A stretch of 5,927 bases of DNA from Bacteroidia bacterium (GTDB taxonomy: Bacteria; Bacteroidota; Bacteroidia; Cytophagales; Cyclobacteriaceae): positions 1-5,927 of the forward strand of contig JAAURZ010000174.1 of the NCBI GenBank assembly GCA_012031955.1. Reading direction: 5' to 3'. This document shows positions 5,197 through 5,927 of this stretch, in pieces. Position 1 is the first letter of the stretch. Each line of letters starts with the position of its first letter. Under the pieces are notes generated by a model. It saw nothing but the letters and a program-made list of their open reading frames with translations, was not told the origin of the DNA and did no database searches. A program made the translations under genes and the position numbers.

Positions 5197-5811
5197 ATGC
5201 ATGTAGGCCTTTCCCGCGAGCAGAAAATCAAGGTGCTGAACAGCCAACGTGTATATGAAGTGATGCAACGGATATTGTTGCGCGAAAATGACATCCGACG
5301 CAACCAGGAACATTTCTGGGTGGTGGGGCTCAACAACACCAACAAGATACTGTTTGTGGAACTGGTGAGTCTTGGCGCCAGCAACCGCGTGTCGGTGGCG
5401 CCGCCGGAGGTGTTTCGTATGGCCATCTACAAACTCAGCAACAAGGTGATACTGGTGCACAACCACCCCAGCGGCGACACGCGCATATCGGGCGCCGACA
5501 AAACCTTTACCGCGCAAATGATCGGTGCGGGGCGCATTGTGAAGATAGAAGTACTGGATCACCTTGTTATTACAGAGTCGACCTTTGTGAGCTTTGCCGA
5601 CGAAGGCGTGATGGAAGACCTGCAACACCACGAGAAAGCCGTGCTTGCGGAACGGGAGAAAGGGCTGTTGCGAGAGATGATAAAAGAGGCAGAAAAGAAG
5701 AGGGAGACGGCAGTGATTGAAAAATTTTCAGACAGCCTGAAGAAGTTGGGAGTGGACGAAGAGACGATCAAGAGAGCAGCAGGTAGAACCGGCTGGCCGG
5801 CTGCTTCGTAG
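5197..5811 (+). CDS. RadC-like JAB/JAMM domain protein
   Basis: This is a 204-residue protein with a RadC-type JAB domain (roughly residues 15-137). It has EHFWVVGLN, the metal-binding motif HNHPSGD with H88 and H90, then S98 and D101 in the HxHx7Sx2D pattern, and the LDHLVI strand near 120-125. The zinc-binding set is intact, so peptidase or isopeptidase-like chemistry is possible, but no activity is established for RadC proteins. The helix-hairpin-helix N-terminus of full-length RadC is missing, as in the stand-alone forms common in Bacteroidota genomes and often near mobile DNA. A charged, probably helical tail (about 140-195) ends with KKLGVDEETIKRAAG, which recalls the tails of Rpn/PD-(D/E)XK transposase-type nucleases. 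The final 10 or so residues and the stop overlap the antisense NuoN-like fragment, so the native C-terminus may have been replaced. Confidence 0.85.
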   Translation: MHVGLSREQKIKVLNSQRVYEVMQRILLRENDIRRNQEHFWVVGLNNTNKILFVELVSLGASNRVSVAPPEVFRMAIYKLSNKVILVHNHPSGDTRISGADKTFTAQMIGAGRIVKIEVLDHLVITESTFVSFADEGVMEDLQHHEKAVLAEREKGLLREMIKEAEKKRETAVIEKFSDSLKKLGVDEETIKRAAGRTGWPAAS

Positions 5812-5927
5812 CGATCGCCACCCATCCACGAGTGAGGCGAAAACCGCGAACTTGCCGATGAAGCCTGAGAGGGGGGGCAGACCCACGAGGCCAAACAGGA
5901 TCACGCAAAAGCAGACGACCGTCAGAG
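5787..5927 (-). pseudogene. NADH-quinone oxidoreductase subunit N-like fragment, cut off at the RadC-like gene
   Basis: Reading in from the right edge on the minus strand, 35 codons (5925-5821) encode a membrane segment with GLVGLPPLSGFIGKF followed by AVFASLVDG. The LPPLSGFxGKF motif is typical of proton-pumping antiporter-like subunits (Proton_antipo_M); the GKF ending fits NuoN better than NuoL, NuoM or MrpD. NuoN sits in the membrane arm of complex I. After VDG the frame is lost. Removing one G near 5821 gives GDRYEAAGQPV down to about 5787, a plausible continuation, and then all resemblance ends inside the RadC-like gene. 28 of the 35 codons end in G or C. It is partial at the right edge. 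Alternatives are an MrpD-like antiporter fragment or an assembly chimera. The membrane-protein identity is fairly sure, the exact subunit less so. Confidence 0.6.

Noticed and set aside
4915..5631. A 238-residue minus-strand open frame spanning the intergenic stretch and the RadC-like gene
   Set aside because: Its sequence is His/Val-rich antisense of the RadC-like gene, whose plus-strand translation has clear family motifs; no recognisable domain.
5559..5894. A 111-residue minus-strand frame at the right end taken as a gene in itself
   Set aside because: Most of it is antisense to the RadC-like gene; only the short GDRYEAAGQPV part is meaningful, as the possible continuation of the NuoN-like fragment.
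1..5927. CRISPR array, insertion sequence or transposon ends
   Set aside because: No regularly spaced repeats, transposase gene or terminal inverted repeats were seen.

Overview
The window looks like a chromosomal segment of a Bacteroidota bacterium, probably of the Chitinophagaceae/Sphingobacteriia type. This is inferred from the kind of Crp/Fnr regulator, the stand-alone RadC-like JAB protein, weak or absent Shine-Dalgarno sites, and several -7 boxes close to the phylum consensus TAnnTTTG. No search could be run, so names rest on motifs read from the translations.

Layout: a small beta-rich hypothetical protein (26-463, +) converges with a five-gene minus-strand block. In transcription order (3307 down to 466) that block holds an SDR oxidoreductase, a Crp/Fnr-type regulator, an NTF2/SnoaL-like protein, a DoxX membrane protein and an NADPH-dependent FMN reductase. 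The SDR and the regulator are only 2 bp apart and both are broken in frame: one indel site in the SDR and two in the regulator. The other main genes read through cleanly. A perfect 8-bp inverted repeat with an 11-nt spacer (1901-1927) lies directly upstream of the NTF2-like gene and is a good candidate operator for the adjacent regulator. The group reads like a small redox or electrophile stress module, which is inference.

A 67-bp divergent region (3308-3374), with a palindrome whose arms resemble -7 boxes on both strands, separates this block from a plus-strand pair encoding an MlaE-type permease and an MlaF-type ATPase. These form the inner-membrane core of an MCE lipid transporter; no MlaD/MCE substrate-binding gene follows. 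The permease frame overlaps the ATPase by 41 nt. A short hairpin plus T-run after the ATPase is a likely terminator.

The 336-nt gap 4861-5196 has no secure gene but is rich in inverted repeats, including a C(UUCG)G hairpin. It is followed by a RadC-like JAB/JAMM gene (5197-5811, +) with an intact metal-binding motif and a charged C-terminal tail. The last ~115-140 bp encode, on the opposite strand, a fragment of an NADH-quinone oxidoreductase subunit N-like protein that runs in from beyond the right edge and breaks off at the 3' end of the RadC-like gene. This is either a genomic rearrangement or an assembly chimera, and it is the most striking discontinuity here.

I did not find a convincing new defence or mobile system. 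The best leads are the operator-like repeat, the structured intergenic stretch, the RadC/NuoN junction and the clustered frameshifts.
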